Shown here piece after piece: positions 25,878 to 33,817 of a DNA stretch of 64,000 nucleotides. This stretch comes from Bacteroidota bacterium (GTDB lineage Bacteria > Bacteroidota > Bacteroidia > M30B66). A model generated the notes under the pieces. The model was not told the DNA's origin, did not search any database, and saw only the letters and a list, made by a program, of their open reading frames with translations. Each line of letters opens with the position of its first letter. Position 1 is the first letter of the stretch. The DNA lies in contig JAIXUS010000001.1 in NCBI GenBank assembly GCA_027483445.1, positions 1-64,000 of the forward strand, in the 5' to 3' direction. The translations under genes were made by a program, and so were the position numbers.

Positions 25878-27557
25878 CTACAGCTTCACCCACTTCGTCA
25901 TTGCCGATTGTTGATTTATATTCGACAATTGCAGCATATAGATTCCTGGCTGTAAATCAGAAACATTGAGCCACGTTGAAGTTTCAGAAACTGGTTTTTG
26001 CATCACAATTCTACCTTGTACGTCGAAAATCCGCAGCAAAGGGTATTTGTTTGCTGAAGTTTTTATGCACAAGATGTCGCTTGCAGGGTTTGGATACACT
26101 GTTAGCTGAGCATTGGCATCGTTTGTTAGGGTGGTGATTATTGGTTCTTGGAATCCATCGGGAGTGAGCACAAAATCCGCATTACTGGCCTCAGGACCAT
26201 CTGCTGTAATCTCTACCTTTTTCCGAAATAGCAACGGAACGCCGGCGATGTCGGGCAATACATAGTATGTTCCTTCTGCCAGGTTTGAAAAAGAATAGTT
26301 GCCCTCTTCATCGGTGAGGGTAAATCCTCTCCATTCCAGCGTGGCCGAGTCTTGTAAGAATACGTAAACGCCCGGAGCCGGAGATCCTGAACGGAGCCTT
26401 CCTCCGCTGACATTCTGAGAAATAGTTCCTGAAATTCCACCCGGACCTGTAACAATGGTTAGTGCAGCAGGGGAGAGGGCATATTGGTCGCAGGTTACAT
26501 TGACCAGTTCTGCATTTTCCCACAATACTTCACCATTGAAATAGGTTGGAATTGAGTTTTGAAACACACTTTGGTCCGGAATGCAGCGTACAAGATAAGA
26601 ACCCTCTTCTACACCATTGAACTGCCATACTCCGTCGGTATCAATACCCACAGAATCGAGGCGAGGAAATGCACCTTCATTCAGGTTAAACCCAAAAAGT
26701 TCCATATAGCCTGCATTCATGGGCTGCACACCGGCAACTGCAGCGCCTTGAATGACCTGAGAGCCATCTGAAACCTTTTCCAGGAAAACGGCGGAGTCCA
26801 AAGCACTATCGCCAATATCAGAAATAGCGATAATCAAATGGTAGGTTTGTCCGGCAATGGCATTGAAAGTGGCTGTTATTGGAGTAGTGTACGCGTTAAA
26901 GACGAAAGCATCGGTAGCTGAAGTTTCAATGTATAACTGACTATTATAAACAGGGTTGATGTTCGCAATCGTCACTGGTTGATTAGTTCCGGGGATAAGC
27001 GCAATGTTTTCATAGGTTGTGCTTCCTAAAGGTGCAACAAAAAAGGCAAAGATATCATTGTACAGACTGGGATTGGGCGGTGCGTAAAATGGGTACTCCT
27101 CAGATGCAAATACAAAACGAATGGTAACCGGACCGCTTGTTGAAGGAGTAAAGTTTAACTCAATTCTTGCTGCATCAAAGGAGCCTGTTAAACTTTGGTA
27201 ATTCAAATCAGTTATTGCATATGCTTCTAGTAAGGAGTCACCTTCTAAAAGTGTTGAATTACCCCAAATGGGAGAATTCTCAGGTGTATTGCTCACATCG
27301 TTGCTCAATGTGCCAGTACTCAATACAATGCCTTCGGTTAGACCCAACAAATTGCCTTGTGTAAAACGCGCTGCCCGATCTGAACCTGCGTTGTAACTTA
27401 CATTGCTGATGTCAACACAATTTCCACCTAAAATCGTAGAAATCCATTGTTGCCAATTTGCGCTGGTATCCACTTGGATGGGGCCTTGGGCTTTCGATGG
27501 GGTGATTGAAGCGACAAGTGCAAAAATCAGAGATGGAATTGTAAGTCTATTCGTCAT
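25878..27557 (-). CDS. Choice-of-anchor L domain protein with T9SS sorting domain (paralogue 1)
   Basis: The 559-residue protein has a signal peptide (1-23). A choice-of-anchor L domain follows (about 30-265), with signatures FTQGNLLGLTEGIVLSTG, IRFVFASEEYP and YNDIFAFFVAP. Two short SdrD/carboxypeptidase-regulatory-like beta units follow (about 280-345 and 375-455; YSFSNLAEGTYYVLPD). A type A sorting domain closes it (about 480-559, YPNPASD and PGIYMLQLS). It is probably a surface adhesin-like or matrix protein. The gene at 27748-30078 is a close paralogue, including the upstream leader and promoter. This copy is shorter in its C-terminal half. Confidence 0.85.
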   Translation of the reverse strand: MTNRLTIPSLIFALVASITPSKAQGPIQVDTSANWQQWISTILGGNCVDISNVSYNAGSDRAARFTQGNLLGLTEGIVLSTGTLSNDVSNTPENSPIWGNSTLLEGDSLLEAYAITDLNYQSLTGSFDAARIELNFTPSTSGPVTIRFVFASEEYPFYAPPNPSLYNDIFAFFVAPLGSTTYENIALIPGTNQPVTIANINPVYNSQLYIETSATDAFVFNAYTTPITATFNAIAGQTYHLIIAISDIGDSALDSAVFLEKVSDGSQVIQGAAVAGVQPMNAGYMELFGFNLNEGAFPRLDSVGIDTDGVWQFNGVEEGSYLVRCIPDQSVFQNSIPTYFNGEVLWENAELVNVTCDQYALSPAALTIVTGPGGISGTISQNVSGGRLRSGSPAPGVYVFLQDSATLEWRGFTLTDEEGNYSFSNLAEGTYYVLPDIAGVPLLFRKKVEITADGPEASNADFVLTPDGFQEPIITTLTNDANAQLTVYPNPASDILCIKTSANKYPLLRIFDVQGRIVMQKPVSETSTWLNVSDLQPGIYMLQLSNINQQSAMTKWVKL

Positions 27558-27635
27558 AGGTCGGAGACTTTTAGCGGTTAGTAATCGATGAATAGGTTTA
27601 ATTCATCGTTGATTAGGGGTATTGTTATTTTTAAA

Positions 27636-27666
27636 CGAAAATACAAATTGTTTAAATCTGTGCAAA
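27636..27666 (-). promoter_or_regulatory. Promoter of choice-of-anchor L paralogue 1
   Basis: Minus strand TTTG (27663-27666), 19 nt, then TATTTTCG (27636-27643), one mismatch from TAnnTTTG. The -7 region and the bases after it (AAACAATTTGTATTTTCG) are identical in paralogue 2, so the element was duplicated with the gene. It implies a leader of about 70 nt. Confidence 0.55.
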
Positions 27667-27747
27667 TAAGTGTGTGAGAAATTTACAATCCGTGATTTTT
27701 AATAGTTCATTGCAGAGCGGGAAGCTGATTCAAACGGAACTTTATCA

Positions 27748-30078
27748 CTACTCCTTAATCCACTTGACTGCAGAGCGGTTACCCGTTTGGTCAACAAGCA
27801 TGATGATATACGCGCCTGATTCTAGTTGAGAGGTGTTTACAGTGTTATTGCTGTTACTGACAGGCTGAATATTCACCATCCTGCCACTGATATCATACAC
27901 GAAGACTTCTCCTGAGAACGAAAATTCAGATTCGAGTTGTAAATAATTGTTTCCCGGGTTGGGAAATACCTTTACTCTATCGTTCGAGATGGTCTCGTTT
28001 CCTCCAAAACTTCCCTGGAAACAATTATTGAAAACCCAATGCTGATACAATGGTCCGTAGATTTCATGAAACTTAAAGTTCTGACCATTTTTATCTGTGT
28101 AGCAAGTGTTAAATGGCTGTGGACCATCTAGAAGCAATTCATAACCGAAGTTGAAGAGTCCACTTGAATTTCCAATCCCAGAAGTAAAGACTTCATTTGG
28201 ATTAATAGAACTAGTTAATGATTCTGTAGCCCAAACAATACGATTGACACCTCCGATTGGAATTGTGTCGATTGAAACAACGAGCAACTTACTTATTTCG
28301 CCGTCCCAAGAGTTGTTGAAAGGAGTCTCCAAGGTGTCACCTACTTGAAGATCAGCATCGAAATACAGTAAATCTGTGTTGCTTTCAGCATATCCAAAGG
28401 TTTCTGTAAGTATGCGCAAATAGAGTTTCGATTGGAATTGTCGGAACGCACCTACAACTATTGCTTCGTTTTCGTTATAAATGTCTGAAGAATCCGTTAG
28501 TCCATCCGCTTTGATTAGCGTATACAATGTGTCGTTGATTAAGGTATCGTTCCCTGTTTTGAAAACAAGATTGTAACCCAAATAAAAATAGCTTGAATAA
28601 TTTATTTGCCATTGGACGTTTTCCCCTTTTTCAAGGAGCTCAATTTCATTTGTATTGTTGAGGTTAAGTACTCCGGATACATTCATCTGGAAATCAATTC
28701 CATTGAAAATTGGACTTTCAGCAGAAAGTACGACTTTCCAAGGCTCAATTACTGGAATGCCGGGTTTATCTGGATAGACATAATAGGTACCCAATCCTAG
28801 ATTTTGAAATTGGTAGCGTCCCCATGCGTCCGAAACTGCATATCCACGCCATTCGCCCGATGCCGAATCTTGCAAGAATACATTCACGCCTTCGAAAGGA
28901 ATCAAATCATTGGAGCGCATGCGGCCGCCGAATGGGTCTTGACCTATGATTCCCGTAATCTGCCCCGGACCGGTATTAAAAATCATTCCCGGACCATTTA
29001 TATCGAGTGAATCGCAGGTTATTCCTACCGCTGTGGCATCTTCCCAAAGAACTACGCCCGGGAAATAAATGGGGATGGCCTGAGGATAAACTACAGCATC
29101 GGGCACCACCTGAACCAGGTAAAGACCTTGATTCACGTTGGTGAATGAATAATTTCCACTGGTATCAGTGAGAGCCACCGCGAGAGAATCAAATGCTCCG
29201 GGGGCGGTATTGAATCCATATAACTTAACTTGTGAACTCTCTAAGGGCTCAGTATTTACATAAGCGGTTCCATGAATGCTTTGGCTGTCGTTCGAATTCA
29301 ATTCTAAAAAAACGGCAGAGTCAAAGTTGGGATCCCCGATATCGCTGATGGCAATAACCATGTGGTATGTAACCCCACCGATGGCATCAAATGTGGCTGT
29401 TATTGGAGTGGTAAACCCATCAAAAGCAAATGGTAAATTTGAAGGAGATTCAACGTAAAACTGGGTATTGTTAATTGCATTAATATTTCCGATGGTTACC
29501 GGAAGCGTCGTGCCCGGAACCTTAGCAATATTCTGAAAATTCGAGCTGCCTTGTTCAGCAACGAAAAAGGCAAAAATGTCGTTAAAAAATGAATTATTCG
29601 GTGGTGCAAATTCAGGATATTCCTCAGAAGCGAAAACGAAGCGAATATTCACTTGTTGGTTAGAAGGGGCGGTAAAGTCGAATTCAATTCGGGTTGCATC
29701 ATAAGATGTCGCATTACCTGTGTAACCAATTTCCTGAATCGCATATTGTTCAAGCAACGTATCTGTATTGCTCACAGGAAATGTCTCGCTAAGAAACAAG
29801 CTTGGGACGGCGGTTAATTGCGGACCGAGTGAACCGGTAGAAAGAACAATGCCTTGCGTAAGCCCTAAATCTGTGCCACCGGTGAAACGCGCTGCGGAAC
29901 CTAACTGTTGAGTAAACTGCACATTGTTGATCTGTACACAATTTCCGCCCAGAACTCCGGAAATCCATTGTTGCCAATTTGCGCTGGTATCCACTTGGAT
30001 GGGGCCTTGGGCTTTCGATGGGGCAATTGAAGCGATAAGTGCAAAAATCAGGAATGGAATTGTAAGTCTATTCATCAT
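27748..30078 (-). CDS. Choice-of-anchor L domain protein with T9SS sorting domain (paralogue 2)
   Basis: The product is 776 residues from the ATG at 30078, which aligns with the paralogue 1 start. The layout is signal peptide, choice-of-anchor L domain (about 30-268; IRFVFASEEYPEFAPPNNSF), two regulatory-like beta units (about 275-460; YQFQNLGLGTYYVYPDKPG), and an extra region of about 200 residues (about 495-690) that paralogue 1 lacks. A type A sorting domain (FPNPGNN, ESGAYIIMLVDQTG) ends the protein. The extra region has no recognised motif. The N-terminal half and the leader are strongly similar to paralogue 1. An upstream start 36 codons earlier would read through the promoter and is rejected. 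Confidence 0.85.
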   Translation of the reverse strand: MMNRLTIPFLIFALIASIAPSKAQGPIQVDTSANWQQWISGVLGGNCVQINNVQFTQQLGSAARFTGGTDLGLTQGIVLSTGSLGPQLTAVPSLFLSETFPVSNTDTLLEQYAIQEIGYTGNATSYDATRIEFDFTAPSNQQVNIRFVFASEEYPEFAPPNNSFFNDIFAFFVAEQGSSNFQNIAKVPGTTLPVTIGNINAINNTQFYVESPSNLPFAFDGFTTPITATFDAIGGVTYHMVIAISDIGDPNFDSAVFLELNSNDSQSIHGTAYVNTEPLESSQVKLYGFNTAPGAFDSLAVALTDTSGNYSFTNVNQGLYLVQVVPDAVVYPQAIPIYFPGVVLWEDATAVGITCDSLDINGPGMIFNTGPGQITGIIGQDPFGGRMRSNDLIPFEGVNVFLQDSASGEWRGYAVSDAWGRYQFQNLGLGTYYVYPDKPGIPVIEPWKVVLSAESPIFNGIDFQMNVSGVLNLNNTNEIELLEKGENVQWQINYSSYFYLGYNLVFKTGNDTLINDTLYTLIKADGLTDSSDIYNENEAIVVGAFRQFQSKLYLRILTETFGYAESNTDLLYFDADLQVGDTLETPFNNSWDGEISKLLVVSIDTIPIGGVNRIVWATESLTSSINPNEVFTSGIGNSSGLFNFGYELLLDGPQPFNTCYTDKNGQNFKFHEIYGPLYQHWVFNNCFQGSFGGNETISNDRVKVFPNPGNNYLQLESEFSFSGEVFVYDISGRMVNIQPVSNSNNTVNTSQLESGAYIIMLVDQTGNRSAVKWIKE

Positions 30079-30156
30079 AGGTCGGAGACTTTTAGCGGTT
30101 AGTAATCGATGAACGGGTTTAGTTGGTCGATGCTTAACTGATTCATTATTTTTAAA

Positions 30157-30187
30157 CGAAAATACAAATTGTTTACAGTTGCACAAT
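30157..30187 (-). promoter_or_regulatory. Promoter of choice-of-anchor L paralogue 2
   Basis: Minus strand ATTG (30184-30187), 19 nt, then TATTTTCG (30157-30164). Spacing is identical to that of paralogue 1. The remaining sequence up to 30333 shows nothing else. Confidence 0.5.
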
Positions 30188-30333
30188 TAAAACTTCAAAA
30201 AAAAATCGTGAAAAGTAATATCAAAGGGGTTGTTTCTCTAAAACACCGTGGTTGTCTACTGGTGATTGAAAAGTGAGGTTGGTCGTTTAATAAAGGCTTG
30301 TTTGTCTAGTGGAATAGCTTTCAGGCGGTTCAT

Positions 30334-32064
30334 TCACTTCCAATGTAATGAAAAAACGCTCACCTTTTCTCTTTTCTGATAAACCACCAACTCAACCTGT
30401 CCGATTTGCTCGCTATGTAAATTTTTGCCGGCTAAAAACCGCGGAAAAATCTCCGTTGAATCTGAACTTAACCATATAAATGGCTTGTCTTTTTTTAACC
30501 GACCATCACTCCAGCAATACCGGTTGTACTCCTGTTCTTTAAAGTCGTTCCAAGAGCGTAGTGGTGGCTCATAACCCAGGAGTAATCCCGCACCCATCAT
30601 TCCTGAGTAGGAGCATAAGTAGTGATTTTCAGGATTTATATTGTTCAGAGTTAACAGGATGTCTAATTCGTGCAAGGCATTGGTAGTTGCCGCGTCCAGT
30701 AAAAGAATTTCTGATTTGTTTTTTATTTGAAATGGTATATTTTGTTCTGTTATCGATGATTTCAAACGGTATGGATTTTTCCAGTATTCTTTATAAAACG
30801 ATAAGGATATAGCCAACGTTGCCAGAACAAGACCAACATATCCGAAATTTCCAGACATCCGGCTTTTTAACCATAATGTGGCGAGAATGAAAAATGGAAA
30901 ATAAAAAGTGATTTGTGTAAACAAATTATTATTTGTACCTAATGATGCGGCGAAAGGAATCATGCAAAAAGATAAAACAATCAATGCATCTTTTGGCGAT
31001 CGAAAGGCTTGTAAAATAATGCCACCTGCAAGAACGTAAATCCAAGCCGAAATAGCGGGGAATACTTCTTGGTCATTGAGATAATTAAAATAGTGAATAA
31101 TTTTGGGAGTAATCCAAAAGCCAAGAATAATAAGCGCGATTCTACTTTTAAATACAGAAAAATAAAGAAGAAGTGAAAATAAGATTATCCGGTCAAACTC
31201 TAAATCATCACCTGCTAAGTCGCCGAAAAAGTATTTTACATCAAGCCATAGTTTTTGGAGTAAGTATGCCGGAGCATGCGACGACATCGTATTTCCAAAG
31301 GCCTGATATTTCTCGATAAATTCCGTAAATCGTGCTGGAGTTCCCGCGAGAATTATCAATGGTATACCAACACTTAAAAAGATGAAAAGCGGTTTCTTCC
31401 AGCTTTGCTTTTGCTGAATAAGCCCAATGATTGTTGGCCAGATGAAAGTGAATAGAATACCTGTTGGAAACTTGGCCAAGAAGAGCAAAGGACTCGTAAT
31501 AGCGAGGAATACCAAGTTTAATTTAAATCGGATCGAATTTAACTCGCCACTGCTTAGCCAAAAAATAATTCCGGTTTGAATTTGAAGAATTATTAAAACC
31601 AAATGGTTGTAAGAAAGACTTTGTGGTCCTAAAGAATAGGTTGCCCAGTTGGCCAACAATAGTAGCGGCAATAAAAAAGGGAGAAATGGACTGCTTTTTT
31701 CGGTTTTCTTCAAATATACCTTGACGGCATGATAGAGAATTCCTGCCGATAACAGGTGCAGTAAAAGCCTTGAAATACGCAGGCTATGAATTTCCGGAAG
31801 GCCATCAACCAATAAAACCTCTCCAAACCATTGGAAAAAACCAACATACACAAATTCTGAAGGCTTTTGGTAGGCCATCCAATAAAAGGCTTCGTCGCTC
31901 CAATCAAATCCCCTCGGAATCGAGTAAAGAATAGTTAAAAAGCCTGTTATTGCGAGCAACCAGACTGCACTGAGCGAAATTATAAACAGAAAACGCAGTT
32001 CACTCCCACCCGGTTGAGACCTTAAGGCCTTTAAAATATTGTCGATGAAACGATTTCCATTCAC
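30334..32064 (-). CDS. Polytopic membrane protein, glycosyltransferase (GT-C)-like
   Basis: The 576-residue protein starts at a GTG. It has about ten to twelve membrane spans, and an early extracytoplasmic loop after the first span carries DWSDEAFYW. This acidic loop placement is reminiscent of GT-C enzymes that use polyprenyl-phosphate sugars. A soluble C-terminal part of about 150 residues follows the last span (from NPYRLKSS). The identity is tentative, as no family-specific signature beyond topology is seen. It lies just after the Nfu gene in the same direction (19-base gap). Confidence 0.55.
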   Translation of the reverse strand: MNGNRFIDNILKALRSQPGGSELRFLFIISLSAVWLLAITGFLTILYSIPRGFDWSDEAFYWMAYQKPSEFVYVGFFQWFGEVLLVDGLPEIHSLRISRLLLHLLSAGILYHAVKVYLKKTEKSSPFLPFLLPLLLLANWATYSLGPQSLSYNHLVLIILQIQTGIIFWLSSGELNSIRFKLNLVFLAITSPLLFLAKFPTGILFTFIWPTIIGLIQQKQSWKKPLFIFLSVGIPLIILAGTPARFTEFIEKYQAFGNTMSSHAPAYLLQKLWLDVKYFFGDLAGDDLEFDRIILFSLLLYFSVFKSRIALIILGFWITPKIIHYFNYLNDQEVFPAISAWIYVLAGGIILQAFRSPKDALIVLSFCMIPFAASLGTNNNLFTQITFYFPFFILATLWLKSRMSGNFGYVGLVLATLAISLSFYKEYWKNPYRLKSSITEQNIPFQIKNKSEILLLDAATTNALHELDILLTLNNINPENHYLCSYSGMMGAGLLLGYEPPLRSWNDFKEQEYNRYCWSDGRLKKDKPFIWLSSDSTEIFPRFLAGKNLHSEQIGQVELVVYQKREKVSVFSLHWK

Positions 32065-32083
32065 CTGTCAAGCCGATATTGCA

Positions 32084-32671
32084 TCAGATTTCTTCGGCTA
32101 CAACTTCCTCAACGCCTGGTACCATTCGTTTTAAAAGCGCTTCAATTCCCGATTTAAGCGTTATCTTCGATGAAGGGCAACCTGAACAGCTTCCCTGCAA
32201 GGCCACGGTTACAATTCCATTTTGAAATGAACGGAAGGTAATGGCGCCACCGTCTTGTTCCACTGCCGGACGGATGTACTCTTCCAAAATTTGAGTGATG
32301 GCTTCTTCAGGACTGTCTGGAGCCGGAGGGGCAACGTTTTCTTCTATTGTGGCTTGTTTTTCAGGGTACACCTCGATCACCGGCAGGCCTTTGGTGAGGT
32401 AATCCTGCAAAAACTCCCGAACTGCCGATACCATTTTCGACCACTCCATGGTTTCGTTCCGAGTAATTGATACGAAATTATTGCTGAAAAACAATGCTTT
32501 CACATAGCCTCCTTTGAAGAGTTCTTTGGCCAATGGTGCGCCATCTGTTTCTTCGGCACTTAGATATTCAACCTGTTTCATGGGCTCGATGATGAGTCTA
32601 TTGGCCACAAATTTCATCACGTCAGGATTTGGCGTGGCTTCGGCGTATACAAGTGTCGGAGTGAATGGCAT
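32084..32671 (-). CDS. NifU/NfuA-like iron-sulfur carrier protein
   Basis: The 195-residue protein has an N-terminal Nfu_N domain (about 6-92; EATPNPDVMKFVAN and YVKALFFSNNFVSITR) and a C-terminal NifU-like domain (about 122-195). The cluster-binding pair is Cys162/Cys165 in GSCSGCPSS. It delivers 4Fe-4S clusters to apo-enzymes in the cytoplasm. A TATCTTTG element (minus strand, 32685-32692) just upstream of the ATG is a likely -7 promoter box. Confidence 0.92.
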   Translation of the reverse strand: MPFTPTLVYAEATPNPDVMKFVANRLIIEPMKQVEYLSAEETDGAPLAKELFKGGYVKALFFSNNFVSITRNETMEWSKMVSAVREFLQDYLTKGLPVIEVYPEKQATIEENVAPPAPDSPEEAITQILEEYIRPAVEQDGGAITFRSFQNGIVTVALQGSCSGCPSSKITLKSGIEALLKRMVPGVEEVVAEEI

Positions 32672-32684
32672 AACAATTTTTGGG

Positions 32685-32692
32685 CAAAGATA
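32685..32692 (-). promoter_or_regulatory. Candidate -7 box for the nfu gene
   Basis: TATCTTTG on the minus strand, ending 14 bases before the start codon. No clear TTTG was found at the expected upstream distance. Confidence 0.4.
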
Positions 32693-32809
32693 GGAGTTTG
32701 GATTTGGTCGCCCGTAACAGAAACATCAATACAGAACAAAAGTTTGTTAGCCGGCTTTCAATTGTGTTGAATGTTACCTTTACAGCGTAATTAATCTGTT
32801 CATGAACAC

Positions 32810-33817
32810 ATGACAAGAATTTCCCTGTTTTTTTTGCTGATTTGCTTTTTACATTCTTGCAAACGAGCAGAACCGGAAATTTCATTTTATCACTGGCGCT
32901 CCAACTACATTGCTGATGATCGGTCTGAGCAATTAATCAGAGAGTTAAAAGTAAAAAAAATCGTGGTTCATACCTTTGATGTCGACTGGTCGCAAGAGCG
33001 GAACATGCCCGAATTAAAGGCAAGGCTAAAAACCGAATCCAAATTTCCCCAAGGTGTTGAGATTGTTCCGATCGTTTATTTAACCCGAAGGGTGATGGCC
33101 AATGCGGATCCCAACATGCTGCTATCGTTAATTATTGAGCAATCAGAAAAGTGTTTGGGTATTGCCCGAAATCAATGGAAGTCTTTTCATTGGGATTGTG
33201 ATTGGAATGCTGAAACCCGCGAACCTTTTTTTCGGTTCTTAAGCCTAGCTTCTAAAGTATTGCCTACAACAGAGCAGGTTTCAACCTTGAGGCTATCGCA
33301 AATTAAGTACGCCTCGAAGAGCGGCATACCTCCAGTAAATCGAGGTGTATTAATGTTGTATAATGTTGGAGAATTTCGGCAATATTCGGAGATGAATTCA
33401 ATTTTGAATTACACATCCGTAGAGCCTTACCTTTCTTCCATCGGCGGTTATCCGCTCCCTCTTGACCTTGCTTTGCCTGTATTTCAATGGGGAATTCATT
33501 ATCGATTGGGAGAGGTGCAAGGAATTATTTCGGAGCCTGAATTGGAATCTTTACTCTCCGATTCTATGTGGAAAAGCCAAGGCGACACGCTTTTTCAAGC
33601 CCGTAGCGGGTTTTTTCAATCCGGTCGATATTTTAAGTCGGGCGATGTTGTGAAATTGGAAAGCACTTCACCGATCGACTGTAAATCAGCGGCGGAATGG
33701 ATTCGTCCTCATTGGAAAAATACTACATTCACACTTTATTTTTATCATCTTAATTCTCCTGTTGTATATGCGCATTCACCTGAATCGTTCCGCGCTGTAT
33801 CTGCTGTTTTTCCTTAG
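32810..33817 (+). CDS. Putative lipoprotein of unknown function
   Basis: The 335-residue protein has a lipoprotein-type signal (FLHSC, Cys near residue 17). The body has a possible TIM-barrel-like alternation, with strands such as KKIVVHTFDVDW, GVEIVPIVYL and SFHWDCDWN each followed by helices. The aromatic/acidic WDCDWN cluster near residue 126 could be a substrate site, but no glycosidase family is recognised with confidence. It overlaps the next gene by 50 bases, suggesting tight co-expression. It probably sits on the outer membrane. Confidence 0.65.
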   Translation: MTRISLFFLLICFLHSCKRAEPEISFYHWRSNYIADDRSEQLIRELKVKKIVVHTFDVDWSQERNMPELKARLKTESKFPQGVEIVPIVYLTRRVMANADPNMLLSLIIEQSEKCLGIARNQWKSFHWDCDWNAETREPFFRFLSLASKVLPTTEQVSTLRLSQIKYASKSGIPPVNRGVLMLYNVGEFRQYSEMNSILNYTSVEPYLSSIGGYPLPLDLALPVFQWGIHYRLGEVQGIISEPELESLLSDSMWKSQGDTLFQARSGFFQSGRYFKSGDVVKLESTSPIDCKSAAEWIRPHWKNTTFTLYFYHLNSPVVYAHSPESFRAVSAVFP

